A stretch of DNA of 64,000 nt from Neurospora intermedia (taxonomy: Eukaryota > Ascomycota > Sordariomycetes > Sordariales > Sordariaceae), in assembly GCA_037102815.1 (NCBI GenBank), contig BTPP01000007.1, positions 806,001 through 870,000 on the forward strand, given 5' to 3'. Made by a program: the position numbers and the translations under genes. Positions 35,432 through 49,900 of the stretch are shown in pieces. The notes beneath the pieces are model-generated. The model had not been told where the DNA came from and did no database searches. It saw only the letters and a list, made by a program, of their open reading frames with translations. Each line of letters starts with the position of its first letter. Within the stretch, counting starts at the first letter, position 1.

Positions 35432-38400
35432 GTATTATTCAAATTATACTACAATACTACTAATATTAATATCCAAAGAATAATACTAGTTGTATACTAT
35501 ATACAAATAGCTATCTTAGTAGTCTAATTCGTTCTTTCCAATTATCCGTCCGTCTAAGCGTAATAAACTATTGAAAATAGTAAATTAATAACTAATACTT
35601 CGAAAATACTCCTCTAAATAGTAGAAATAAATTTAGGATTTTGGTCGCTAATAATAACTACTAGTAAACCCTAATTACAAAGCTATAAAATCCGAAACAA
35701 TACTTTAATTTATTCCTATATACTATAAATAGAATAGTTAATTATTAATAGCACCTTCTTACTAAACTTATAAGTAACAATATATATAGTATTAAATTCT
35801 AAGAAACCTTCTAGAGCCTATATAGTACCGGCCGCTTTAATTATCGGCATATTAGTAATAAAATCTATAGTAATTATATAAAATAGCCTTAGGAACGTCC
35901 GAATTAGCAATAGTTCTCTAAGGGTCGGTTACCTATCCTACTAATTTTAATGGCAGACTTTATAATATTTAATATACTTACGTACTATTTAAGTCTTTCT
36001 CCTTATATAAAAGTACGCTAAATTATTTATTATTCTATTAATCCTAAAATAATATTTCTTATCGTATACTAGCTCTAGCATTTTTTATATATAAATCCGA
36101 AGAATATATAACTAATATATATTTTAATAATTAATATAATAAAACAACCTATCCTCGAATAGATAGGGGCCCGCTAATAGATTTAGGCGCTTTCTTAATT
36201 ATTATATATAAATATACCCTAGAGCGTCAATTTTATTAATTAGCCGGAGAACCCTAGTATATTTAAGATCCTCAAAATAAGCCTCAATCAACTATTAGCG
36301 AAATTCCGGTATAATAATCGGCGAAACTTAACGTATATCTAAGATAATTTTAGTATATATAAATAAAAAGGCGTTAAAACTATTCTAATAATTAATATTC
36401 TATACTTGTATAAAATTAAATTAAATATTGGCCAATTTATCGGAAGTATCGTTCTTATCCGTAGTTTCGACGGTCGGTAGTTTTAATAATATATCCAATA
36501 TAATATTTAATAGTCTAAGAATATAAAATATATTCAAATTAAATTATAACGCCCAATTGGCGGTATTTATAAGTTTTAAGTTAGCCTTAACTAGATCCAT
36601 CGTACGTAATAAGGTATATTTAACAATCCTAATAATAGAAGTATAATTAATAATAATATTAATCCAATATTTATTAAATTGAATTATTTTTCGAAGTTTC
36701 TATAGGGCCTAAATAATAGCTACGATTTCTATTTCCATAAAGCCGTATTTCTTCTCAGTTAGGGACGTCAATCTTAACAGGAAATATACCGGTTTAATTA
36801 TAGTTAATAGGATTTTACTTATTCCAAAAATAAATTCCCCATCCTATAGGCACTTAAATTGGAAAATATAAATATTATAGGCTAAACTACTAGTATTAAT
36901 TTTAATAAAAAGTATATTACTTTTTATATAATAGAAAAGATATATTTAATTATACAAATTTTCCTATATAATACAGAAGGTTTCGCATTCTTCGAGTATT
37001 AGCTCGAATTTAACTTTAGAAATATATACCCATTGTACTTACTTTATCGAACCTACTTACAAATTACCCAATTCGCGTATTCGCCTTAATAATTCGGTCT
37101 TTCTTCAATTAAATAATTCCTCCTTAATAGTAAATTACAATATACTTTAATATAATTACCCAATTATATTAAAGTAGATTTTAAAATTATTAAATATATT
37201 AGGAAAGATTAACTTTTAAAAGGCTTTAATATAATCTTCCGTACGTTTATAACCTTTTCCGTCAATAATACTACTTAATAATTATACCGAAGGATACCCC
37301 GCGAAAGATTTATTAATATTAATATAAATATAATATTTATTAAGGAAATCTATAATAATAGCTAAGTAGGCGAAGTATTCTTCTTAAATATTATTAAAAA
37401 TAATAATATTATCGATATAAGTACATACGAAGGAGTAGTATTCGAAGAATAATCTATTTATAAATCTTTATATAAATACCGGAGAATTCTTAAAACCTAT
37501 TAATATAATATTAAATTATTCAAAACCTTACAGGCTAATAATTACTATACAATTATAATATTTAATAAAAATAGGTAATTAGTAGAAGAATCCGGCGGTA
37601 TCAAAGATCGAAAAGAACTTCTTACCGACTATAGTATTAATAATATTTTCTTAGTCGGGTAAAGAATATATATTAAATATAATAATACTATTAAATAGGC
37701 GAAAATTAATTATTATACGCCTTTTATTAACTCTATTAACTTTTTTCTAAATAATAAATACCGGGCAAACAATAGGAATTAATTATAATATAAACGATAT
37801 TTTACCCTAGGCGTATATCTTATTATACTTTTTATTAAGAAATTTATAATCCTTAATATTTAAAGGGTAAAGTCTAATAATCCTTTACTAATTCTACTAT
37901 CCTTCAATTAAATTAATACGTATTTTATCTTCTTCTTTTATTAGTACAATCCTTCTATTTCTAAAAATATCGATATATTTATTTAGGAGGCTCTTAATTT
38001 ACTCTAAAAATTCGGGATCCGTATTATAAATATTAATACCTACTTTAGAAAGAATAATTTTAATATTAATAGGCTTAATAATTCCGTAGGAAGGTACTTT
38101 AAAAGTACTTTTCTTAATAGCCTCTTCCTTTTTATCTTTAATTACCCTATTAATAAATATAATGTATTACTCTTAAGTAAATCTAGCTTATACTTCGGGG
38201 ATAAAAAAAACTACGTCCGAAGTATTAATTAGTATAGTAATTTTACTAACCTTATACAATAGTCGTATAATTATACCTATCTAAGTTCCTCTAAGAATAA
38301 ATACTAATTCTTCGGATTAATTTAAATATAGTACAACTTTACGAATTTTACTATTTATAATAGCATCTAATAAATAAGGATATTACGTATAAAAATTATA

Positions 38401-41400
38401 AGTAGAATATTCACCTAAACTATACTAATTATTAAATTAGGCATTATATTTTACTAGGATAATTCCTAACTACCCTCCTAATAATAAAGTATTAAATTTA
38501 GTAAAAACTTTAGTAATAAAAACGTCCTCCCCCCCTTCGATTCTTTTAAAATAGATTTTACCCTAAACTTTTATATTAAAAACCGATTTAAAAGAATATA
38601 GAACGGTATTAAAGTCCAACTTTACGCTATAGTAATAAAGGAAATCTATTTCTAATAGTATATTCGGGCTTAATTTATTAATAATTAAGGCGGATATTTA
38701 AAAGTACCTATTAATTTTAATACTATTAACCTTTCCTTCTATATAAAAATTAAATTCTGCAACTGTATCGATAATAATCTTCGAATTAATACCCTTTATA
38801 ACGCTAAATAATACTACTTTATATTTTACGTTCGGTAAAAACTCTTCGATAAACACTTTATTTACTACTATTAATAAATAACCCGAATTAAAATATATAG
38901 TAACGATAGATATACTAGGATTAAATTTAATATTGACTTATAAATATAATATAATTTTTCGTAAATTTATTTCCCTATTCCTAAGAATAATATCCGGAAT
39001 TACTTTAATAATTTATCCTTTAGTAAAAGTAAATAGCGTATATTAACTTTTATACTATACTTCCGATAAATCGGGCTTCTGTCTATTTATTAATATTAAT
39101 AAACTTACTTAGATATCTACTTTCCTTAACGTTCGGACCCGGCTAAACGGCTTTTAATTATTTTCGGTAAAAGTTATTCGATTATTAAATAAAGGATCGA
39201 ACGACCTATAAGACGCTTAGGCCTTCTCTAAATATTTAGGAATCGCTATAAATTTAATATTAAATAATAGATTTAATAATAAAGGTTGTATAAGCCTATT
39301 AGAATTAGTACTTCTAATAGGAACCGTATTAAAAATAACCGCCGGTTCGTTAATTATTATATATAAAAAAATATAAAATAACGAAATACTAGGAGATAAA
39401 AGTTTATTAGGGGCTAAATAGCCGGTAAAATAGGTAGAAGGTTTATTATTATATTCAATTTCGGAAGTATTTACTATAGACTCTTCTATTTCTTCCTTAA
39501 AATCTCTAATAAAATAGTAACCTTTATTCTATAAATAGTAAACCTTATTATCTATATTAAAATTGTCTACGAAGACTATTGTAGCGGAAGTATAAATATA
39601 ATAGCCGTCCTATAAAACCTAATAGTACTTAAATCTTTTACCCCAATAACGTTAACGGCTATTATTATTATCTAACTAGCTTATATTACACTTATCGAAC
39701 TTATTACTAAAATTCTTAAATCCTTTATTAAAATAAAACTTCCCGCCTATCTTACTATTAAACCTACTATTATAAGAAGAGAAGTTCTTTCGGAAAAGTT
39801 TACTATTATTGTAATTTCCCTAAAAACTAATATAGACGTTAGAATTATCGTTTTCATTATCGGAGCCGTTAATAATATAATAAATTAACCGTCCGCTCTT
39901 TAACGATTCGAGAAGCTAATAGCGTATCGGTTTAGCTTTCTATTCGATTTTACTAATATAATCGCTAAAACGAACGTTCTATTCCGGAGGAACATACACA
40001 ATTTACATCGCTAGGTACAAACTATTCTACAAGCGAGTATAAAATTAAAAGTCCGACGTATTTCCCTAAAAATAGGTATATTGAAATAACTAAATTAAAT
40101 AGTTATAAAGCGATAATATATTAGTTTTATACAATTCTATAGTAAATTTATTCGTATTTAACTATTTCTACGCTTTATATAGCTTAATTCTAAAAATAAT
40201 ACTAAACGTATTAAGAATTTTATTAAAACTACTACGAAAATTATTATATTTATCTTTAAAAAGGGTAAAATTCTATTAATATAAGACGGTACTATAGAAT
40301 AATTAATTAAAGTTATTAGTAATAATTTAGCGTTTCTCTAAATAATCCTTTAAATACCCTTTAATTATATTATTAAATCCGTAAAAGGTAGTATAAATAT
40401 TAATCTTACCATCCTAGTAAATACCCTTCTTTATTTTATTAGGTTTAATATTAAGGAAGTATATTCTAATATCCAAAACTTTAAAGGGTTTTTCCTTAAC
40501 CGACTAACGGACATTTATATTAACCTTTAAAATAGAATCGGCGAGGGTTTAATTCCAATTTTCCAATTCCTTAATATAATTATAAAAATTTTTAAGTATT
40601 TCGTAGAGCGTTAAATTATTTATTATTATATTATCGCTATTAACTTCGACTAATAGGATAGAAGTATTAAAACTAATATTGAAGCATATAATTTAGGGAT
40701 TACTAATAGGATAAGTATATTAGTAGAAAATTGAACGTATAGAAGGTATAAAAGCCCTTAGAATAACCGAAGGAAAATAACTACTATTACTTAGAATTAC
40801 TAGCAGTAGTCCTTACTATTCTACTTACTTTTCGCCTACCGGAGCCCAATCTATTAATTCTTTAAGGTTTATCCGTAGAGTTTAATTAGAAATATTACAG
40901 CCGATGGTCGGAATTAGTATATATTCGCGAAGGTAAATAGGAAACTAATTAATATTTTCGAATAAGGGTTGCCGGTTAGTACAATCAATATAAAGATTTT
41001 TTATTTAATTAACTAGACTAACGGTATTATATAGGTCCTTAATGCCTATTATAGCCGTTTTACTAATAGGATTAATAAGACCGCTAAAATGCCAATTATA
41101 ATAAATAGTAGGATTCTTATAAGGCTAAGAGGTATTGCGCCTAATAATAGCGGGTACTAGAAGACTAAAACCGGGCTTTACGCTATTTTAAATTAAATAT
41201 ATAGTATTATAGACTAATTAAATAAAATAAAATAAATAATTCGGGGATCTACCTCCGGTCTTTACGTTGCATTAGGCAAAGTATATAATATTTTAATTTA
41301 AGTTAATAAAATATATAAAAAAGGGGTTAGTAAGAACTATTCTTAAGTACTATTTTATTTACTCCTACTATTATTTCTATACTAAATATAGAAGAATTTC

Positions 41401-42386
41401 GGTTTGTACGAAGTTTCTAAAATATTTAATAGTAGGATTAGTAACTAATTATTAAATAATACTAATAGTAATTTTAATAACCGAACTTATTCGAGAAATT
41501 ATTAATTCTATTAGCGAGAAGGGTCGTTAAATCGGGCCTAACTAAATGTATTACTTAATAAATATAAGTAATAAGGAAGGTGGTATAAGAATTTATACTA
41601 GGTTAATAAAGGTTAGTATATTAATTATTCTAATAATATTTAAAAAATTTATTAGAAAGGAGTAAACGCTTATACTATTAGTACTAAGGGGAATAGGTAT
41701 TTGAGCGGTAGTATTAATAGTAGTGTTACTCGCTTTAATTCGGGCTATAAATTATTTCTAATTCTTCTTTTATAATTACGACGATACTCCTTCTTTAATT
41801 GTAAAGGGCTAAATTTAGCGTATTAGAACGGGATAATTAGCGACTAATTAACGATATTTATATAGAACCTATTAAACTTTGCAGTTTACTACGTCCAAAT
41901 TAACGATCTATCCTCTATTATAGATATTATTACTAATATTAGTAGCCTAATTGGGTTTAATTTCGATATAACTAGTTTTTCTATTTAAGTGCAATTATAT
42001 TACCTTAATAAGTAGCTCGGCGGTTAAAAGTTAAAATCTTTCCTTATAGTAAAATTACGGCTCGTAGGTAGTAAATTTAATAATCTAATGTACTTTACGT
42101 ATTAAATTTTCCTCTTAGAAGTTAAAGGCCGCTTAAGGGTTTACCTAATCGGTCTTCAATATTATTCAATTTAGCCTTTAAACCTAAATAAATAGTAATA
42201 AAGTAGTAAAGAAAGGGGATTCCGAAGAGTAAAAATATAAATACTTAGTTTGAAAGGGCAAAGCTAAATAATAATTAAAAAAATCTAATAAATTGTTATT
42301 AGATCCTAATATATCTCCCCCTTCGACGAAAGGAAGAAATATAAAGAATAATAAGGTCGGTTTAAAATTGAATTATAGGTACTACT
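35432..42386 (-). mobile_element. Ty3/gypsy element E, 5' portion (gag to integrase core)
   Basis: Minus-strand fossil reading away from the LTR at 42,387-42,725. Gag-like sequence runs to about 39,600, then protease (about 39,000-38,600), reverse transcriptase with its active-site region YIDN near 37,400-37,420, RNase H (about 37,000-36,700) and the integrase core ending near 35,450. The order RT, RNase H, integrase makes it gypsy, not copia. It stops at LINE A; further parts of the family lie at 52,333-56,270. Dozens of breaks. Confidence 0.78.
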
Positions 42387-42725
42387 TATTACGCAAAGAT
42401 GTGCTTTATAAGTAATAATAATAGAGAATAATAGAATAAGTAATTAGTTACTGGATAGAATAATAATATATAATAATTAATAATAATCTTATTAAAGGAA
42501 GTTAAAAATAAGACCTATCGCGAACCTCAACCTAGGACTTCGTACACGACTTCACTAAGTGTGAGCAAGATAGATATAAGGTTAGTATAATATAAATTAA
42601 TAATCTATTAACCTTAATAGAGGTTGACGGGACGAACACTCTTATATAATAAACTATACACTCTAACGAGCAGTTACTATAATAAGATAGAGCATTTAAG
42701 TATCTACTAAGAATACCCTATAATA
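42387..42725 (-). repeat. 5' LTR of gypsy element E (339 bp)
   Basis: It aligns end to end, inverted, with 55,932-56,270, also 339 bp. On the minus strand it starts TATTATAGGG, and it is preceded there by target duplication GAAGT (42,726-42,730 read as ACTTC). Confidence 0.87.
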
Positions 42726-43176
42726 ACTTCTAGGTATTTACTATTAAAATATAGAAGGATACCTTCCGATACTACTCTACCTAATTTAGAATAGACTTCC
42801 CCAATATAATCCTATTCGCTATTAAAATAATTAGCGTTAGTTCGTAACTTATATTTTATTTATATTATTTAAACGTTAAATAATATTTTATTAGTATTTG
42901 GGTTATTATTAAATATATTAGAATCTACTACTTTTATAAACCTCTTTTACCGCGGGACTACGTTTAGTAGTCCTACCGGGGTATAACTTCTACCTATAGA
43001 TAGTATTAGTAGTATAGGGTTTAGAGGGTTATTTCCTTTATAATTTTTATTAAAAGAATTATTATTAGAAGGGTTATCTAGGGGATTATTATTAGTACGG
43101 GTATAGGTCCGGATAATTACCTTCTACGTTAATTAAAAGACGGCTACGCGCCCTTATAAGCCGCTCCCTTCTATTA
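42726..43176 (-). mobile_element. Element F, middle block in inverted orientation
   Basis: About 450 bp lie between the E LTR and the CD LTR. The flanking duplications (GAAGT for E, TATTA for CD) show both neighbours are insertions, so this is host-repeat DNA. Its position implies it is F gag-region DNA carried along with the inversion. Confidence 0.65.
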
Positions 43177-43377
43177 TATAACGGGGACAGTACGGTTAAT
43201 ACAGGTACTAATCGTATAGCTTAATTAAGGTTCTATAAAGGAGGGAAAAGTCTATTTAAAATGTAAATCTACCAGCGTAGAGGTTTTTATTAGAATTATA
43301 CACTCTACGCTACTATAGTTAACGATAATTCTAATTTAAAGACTAAAATCTATAACCCGGGCGCTAGCCCTATAATA
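43177..43377 (-). repeat. 3' LTR of gypsy element CD (201 bp)
   Basis: Inverted partner of 25,432-25,632 with equal length. On the minus strand it is preceded by a purine run (GGAGGGGGG) of the kind that primes plus-strand synthesis, and is followed by target duplication TAATA. Confidence 0.85.
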
Positions 43378-46300
43378 TTACCCCCCTCCTCCCCCCTCCC
43401 TATCCCTCTCCTACCTACTATTATAGTCGGTCTCCTACACATTCGCAATTTCTATTTCAATTATAAATTTATCTCCTATACTACTAACTAACGTAATCGT
43501 ACCTTCTATTTAGTATTATAATTATAGTATTAGACGCTAGAGAGCAGTAAATAGTAATAGGTAGTAAATAATAATTTGAATATATACGCCCCGTTTAAAC
43601 GTTTGCGCCTACCTAAATTCGTATATATAATCCCCCCTTCCTTCGCTTTTCAAATTTCTCCTTCTTCTCTTCTTTTCTCTAACGGCGGTTTAATCCCTTA
43701 AAGTAAATAGTATTATCCCCTTTTCTATCTAGTACCTATTTATCGCTTCCAACCCCCCTAATATTCTTAAATACCCTATTATATATTATTTCCCCCCGCT
43801 CTAGCTTCCGGCCCTCTAATATCTACTACCCCTCCTAACTCTTTACCCGCTAACCCTCCCTCTATTTACCCTAATATTTCGCCCGCCGGCCCCCCCTCCT
43901 AACGCCCTTTACCTACCGGCTCCCCCTCTTAGCGTACTTCGCCCGCCGGCCCTCCCCCTTAACGTTCGTCTCCCCTAACGCCCCCTCCTTAAACCTCCGC
44001 ACGTTCCTCCCCTCCCGCCGTTATTCCCGCCCCCCGCCGTTCCGCTACTATTACCCCTTCTAATTTAAAGATTATTAAAAAGTATTAACGAAATATAAGT
44101 TTTTTTTTTTTTTTTTTATATTCCGCTCTCCCCGAATCTCTATTCCGCCGTTATTTCGTTACTAACCCCTTTATTATAATCGGATTGCAAGGAGTCGGTT
44201 ATCCTTTATATTATTTATATTAATATAGAGCGGGTATATCTTATAGTACCCAATCGCGCTATATATATAAATTATTATAATAATAGTAAATAATACGACC
44301 GGGTATTGCCCCTAATTATATATATATTTACTATTTAGGAGGCGGTAGCAGGCCGCTTAACTAAAGTAATAGTAAAAGATAATTTAAATCGCTATATAAA
44401 TATTTAAAGGAACGTTACCGAATTATATAAAAAGGCCTTTATCGACCGGTATATTACTCCTACCCCTTTCTTTCCGTTTCTATTCCCTCTCCAAAATATT
44501 AGTACTAAATTTTTTTTTTTTTTCTTTTTAATTACAAATACCTTTATTATATAGAAGTAGCGTCCCCCCTACCCCCCTCCCCTCTATTAGCGGCGACTTC
44601 CCTTTAAGAATTATAAGCGTTATAAGTAAATATAGCGGTTCTATAAACGAGAATAAATATATTAGAGGCTAATAATAATTATAAGTAGAAGAATTAAAAG
44701 AAATAATAAAATTTAATATTAATATTATCCCTTTCCCTCTCTTTTACAACCGACGCTATTACTTTTTATATTCTATAATAAAATATTCTACTAGATTATT
44801 ATTAATAATAGTTGAACTATATTTAATTTCAAAGTAGTTTAATACTATAGCGTTAACTATTATTTATAAGGGTTCTTAAATTTACTCTACCTATCCTACC
44901 TACTTTACTAACGCTTTTCTACGCCCTTTCTTTATTTAATAGTATAGGATCTCCTCTATAAAGTACTCTTTCTTACTATTAATTATAATAATTGGGGGTT
45001 GGGGATTAATAATAATTTATTTTAGTAGGGGATTATCCCGAATATATTATAGGAGATTTATATAGAATTTATTAAAGACCCCCGTAGTAAAATCGGTGAA
45101 TTCTACTATATATAGGCTAAATACTCTTAAGACTATATATTTAGCGTATATTTAATTTAATTTCTTTTTAAGGCGTTTAGTTTGGAAGTTCTTAAAGTTT
45201 AGTTAGACTTTATCCCCCTCTTTAAATATTTTAGCCGGTTGTCTCTTACAATTCGTAAAATACTCCTAATCTTATATTAAAACGGCTATTCTCGCTTAAT
45301 AAAAATCCGTAATTTATTACAACCGTATAATAAAACCTTTAATTCTCTTTTGGGGGTCTATAAGCTTAATTCCTATAAGTTAAATAGCGATTATTATAGG
45401 GGACTACGGATAGTAACTATAGGTAGTAAAGAACGGAGATATTTTAATTATAGTACTTACTCTACTATTAATTATTAATTATATAGTAGAGTACTAACAA
45501 TCCTAATTATTTTATATATAATTTATAAAGATTCTTAAAAATATTTATACTTTTTAATTTATATATTCTAGTCCGCCGTCGGTCTAGGGGTAAAATACTA
45601 TATTTAATTACTATTTTACCCTAAAGAGGTTGTAAAAGTATTTTTAAAAGTTATTAATCTAATTAGAATTTTTATTACTAATAATAGATTTAAATTAACT
45701 ATAGTAGTATATAAAGTATTGTAGGAAAGTTTTAACGATTATTCTTACTTTTATAATAGGTATAGGCTCTAAAATTACTATTTTATTAAGCCGGTTTTTA
45801 ATTACTAAAAGGTTTACGCAACTTCCTAAGGGTAGTAAATTAATAATAAAATTTATTTAAATATTTTAGAAGAATTAATTTAGGATTAATAGTAGTCTAA
45901 ATAGTCCTCTCTTTTAATCTCTTTAATACTTTACCCTTCTACAAATATCGTAATTAATTATAAACTAATAAATATAAATATTTATTAACGGTTAGTAGAA
46001 GTTTTTATTAATAGTATAGATTATACCTTCTCTCCCTAGGTGGCCGAGGGCGATTAAGTCGTATATCCTTTAAATAAGGCGCGTACGTAGGATATTTCTC
46101 TCTAAATCCTTTAATAATATATAGAGGGTAATTACTTCGGTAATAATTAGGGTACTAGAGATTTAAACGCGGCCTCTATAATATAACCTTCTTAAATTGT
46201 TAATTAAATATTCGCCTAATTATACTTTTAAATTTTAGACTACAGTAAGTAAATTTCGGTCGCTATTAATAATAATTTAGAGGACGCTTTAATAAATTGT

Positions 46301-46928
46301 ATTTTATTAGGCTACCTTTTTATAGAGCTACTATAAATCCGAATTCTTAAATACTTTTACGCCCTCCCCTATAGCTACGGAGGAGGCTACTATACGAATA
46401 TAATTCTTAAGAGCTTCCTAAAGGATTAATTACATCTCCCTCGCTTTTATATTTCCTTCGTTGGGCTTATCCTAATCCTACCGAAATAGAGTATTAAGTA
46501 TTATAGTAAATTTACTTAAACGGTACTAAATTTCGAAATTAAACTTCGAAAGTAGTTTAACTTAACGTACTTAGCGCTTAAATAGCTTTTACCTTTTTAT
46601 AAAATATTTAAAATTCCGATAGTTAATTATAATAATAAATTTTTTATAATTCTTAAACTCTACTAATTATTCCTCCAAATATTAAATAATCGCTAATATC
46701 TCTTTATTATAAATAGGGTAATTACACTCAGCTAGCGTAAATTTCTAGGAATAGTATACTACCGTAGTCTTCTTACTATCTCTCTCTTAAGTAAAAATAC
46801 TACCCAGCCTATAGCCGCTATAGTCTATTTTTAAAAATATAAGTAAATCGGGATCTTATTATATAAGAATAAGGGCTTTAGTAAATAATTTCTTTAATTT
46901 TTAAAATATAGTATTATATTTAATAATC
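43378..46928 (-). mobile_element. Ty3/gypsy element CD, 3' portion (RNase H, integrase, tail)
   Basis: Minus-strand fossil: RNase H from about 46,900 to 46,600, integrase at about 45,900-45,200, then a tail that is G-rich on the coding strand (about 44,070-43,400; C-rich on plus). Its upstream end stops at LINE B at the same point of the RT/RNase H junction where the 5' portion stops at 28,455. Runs of T at about 44,100 and 44,512 lie inside it. Confidence 0.8.
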
Positions 46929-46943
46929 TATTCGAAGGGGACC
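46929..46943. repeat. Target-site duplication of LINE 1, at the 5' end of LINE B
   Basis: TATTCGAAGGGGACC, the reverse complement of 28,456-28,470. Confidence 0.85.
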
Positions 46944-49900
46944 GTCGGCCCGTCCTCCCGACCGAAGCCGTTAAACCCTCAGGGTCCGATGGACATCTAT
47001 ACGCGCTCCCAGAGCGTAGGAGGGAGTCGGTCGCGTAGCGGCAATAGCGCTCATACAACCACAGCCCCCCCTAGGGAAGCAACACCCTTATCCTCCGTAG
47101 AAGGACTAGAAGGAACCCCATCTCAGGGTAACTAATAGTCCAATTGAAAATACTCTATTAGAACGTAGGGAAGTCGTACGAGAGAGGGAAGCTTCTACTC
47201 AAATAAGAGGAGACCTACAATATCGTAACAATCCAGGAGCCGGATAGAAATTTAAATAGGGATATCTACCGTCCTAAAGGCGGGAGATATTTTAGGATCG
47301 ATTGTATAGAGAAGGGAAGGGCAATAATATATATAAATAAGAGATAGAATCTAAAAGACTTAAATTTCTAAACCGGAAAGGATTAAGCTATAGTAACGTT
47401 TAAGAGCCTAAGGGACCTAACGACCGTCTTTTCTATCTACTCTCCTATCCTTACGCAAGGAATACCAGAATATTAATAGGGATTACCACTCCTTAAATTT
47501 CTTAAGGTTGGGCCCCCAGTAGGAAACCTAATCGCAATTGGGGACTATAATTTCTACTATCCTAATTAGGATCTAAAGAATAGAACTAGCCCGGAAGCCG
47601 CTCACCTCCTTATATAAATATAATACTAGAAACTTAGTCTATTTACCCTCTATAGTAAATTAATAAAACTTAGGAATATAATATAAGGAGAGAGGGATAG
47701 GATAATCGATTATATATAATTATTACCCGGGGTTGAGGCCGAATATTAGGGAGCGTAAAGGTACGAGTAAACCGGTTCGGACTACTACCCTTAAAAAATT
47801 TAAGTCTAAATAAGAAAAAAAAATAAAAAAGCGGAAGAGGAAGAAAGATATAATTAGAGTTTTATAAATATAATAAAAGTAAAGGAAGTAATAAAAAAAT
47901 AGATATCAGTCCCGGAAAGGATTGATATAATAGAGGATTTTAAATTCGCCTTTCGCAAGCTCGACGGAGAATTTACAAATATTATAAAAGAATTCGTCCT
48001 ATATTGGAAGAAAAATCGAAGGAGGAAAATAAATTAATAGATATTAAAATATAAAACGGTAATAAAAGAAGTACGGAGGATATATTAGGAGTAATTTAAA
48101 TACTAAATAATATTAAATTAAAGGGATTTTATTGAAACTATAATAAAAAAGAAAAAGATAATTATAAAAATTCAATAGGCTACGTAGTATAATAGTATCG
48201 CCGAAGCTTCGAAGAACTTAAATTGACTTTAACCCCTAAAATAATAGGCCTGTACCCGAAATTATAAATTAATAAACCTGCTTAAATTATTAGCCCTTTA
48301 AATTTACAAAAGGGTAATAAAAATTAGAAATTATAATAGTAAGGCCGAAATCCTTACTAATTACTTCTTCCCGAAAGTAAAAGTCCTAATAAATTACCTA
48401 CTAGACTAAATTAAACCGCCAAATAGCGCTAAATTAATAATTATTAACGAATTAATCGACGAAGAGGATATTTAGAATGTATTCTCCCGGATAATACCTA
48501 ATAAAGCCCCTAGGATTAATTAATACTCAAATAAATTTCTAAAAATATATAAACAACCGTTCTAGTAAATTATAATATATTTAATATCCGCCAGCCTCCA
48601 ACTCGGACATTTCCTATAATAATTTAAAAATACGAAAGTAATTATCTTTAAAAAGCCTAGGAAGAACGCCGCCTAATAGAAATTAGCAAACGTATAGAGG
48701 CTAATATCGCTACTTAGTAATATAAGAAAAATCTTCGAAATACTTATAGTTAAAAGGTTTACATAAATAGCCGAAGAATTTAACTTCCTACTAAAGGGCT
48801 AGATAGATAATTGGATAAACCGTTTAATAGAATTTATAATCCGGGTAATTACCGACGCAATATATATAATTTAGAAACTTAGGGCCGTAACGTCCTTTAT
48901 ACTCCTAAATTTAAAAAGAATATTTAATAAAATTAATTATAAGTAGCTTTTATATACCCTATAGGAAATATAATTCCTAATATAAATCATTCGGTAGGTA
49001 ACGAACTTTATTGCCGGAAGAAAAGGCTCTCTCTTCTTCAACGATAAAACCTCCCGCCCCTATACAATTACTATTAGAATACTATAAGGCTCCTCCCTTT
49101 CCCCTATTTTATTTATTCTCTTTATTACCCTACTATACTAGAAATTAATAATAATTCTAAATATAATTATAATTAGCTTTACTAATAATACTAATATTAT
49201 AATAGTAGTCCGTACTATTAAAGAAAATTATTAGACGCTATAAATAGTATAGGAAGTATATTCGGAATAGGTAAGGATAAGAAATATAAAATTTAAAGTA
49301 ATTAAAACGGAATTAATACACTTTATATAAATAAGGGTACTAAGGATAGAAACTCTCTAATTCGGAGAAGTAGTACTTTAACCAATAGAATTAATATAAT
49401 TCCTAAAGGTTTAATTAGACTGTAAATTCAATTATAAGGCTTATACGGAGGCGGTAAAAAAGAAAATAATAATATAAATAAATATATTTATAAAATTAAT
49501 AGCGAAGATATAGGATTACTCCTTTATTCGGATAAAGGAAATATATACTAAATATATCTATAGTATTATTATATATAAAGCTTTAATATTCTACTAACCG
49601 ATTAAAATCTATAATAAATTTCGGAGGATAGTAATTGGGCTAGCGAAATATTAAACTAAATATTTGAGAATTATTACTAGGGTATATAAAATTACGCCGG
49701 TACGAAATTTAAAGATGGAAACCTTTTATCTATTATTCGACCTCTATTTTAATAAAAGGGTCCGGACCTTTAAAAAAAAGTTCGCCCAAATAAATTAAGC
49801 CCGGTTCGTCCGGGGGACTATAATTTAAATCTCTAATTATATTTAAATATAATAAATTAGAAGTCGGCTACCTATTAATAAACTAAAGAGTAGTATAATT

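Noticed and set aside
35432-42386. Element E as a copia element
   Set aside because: The integrase relic follows reverse transcriptase and RNase H, and the later part has a chromodomain-like end; both are Ty3/gypsy traits.
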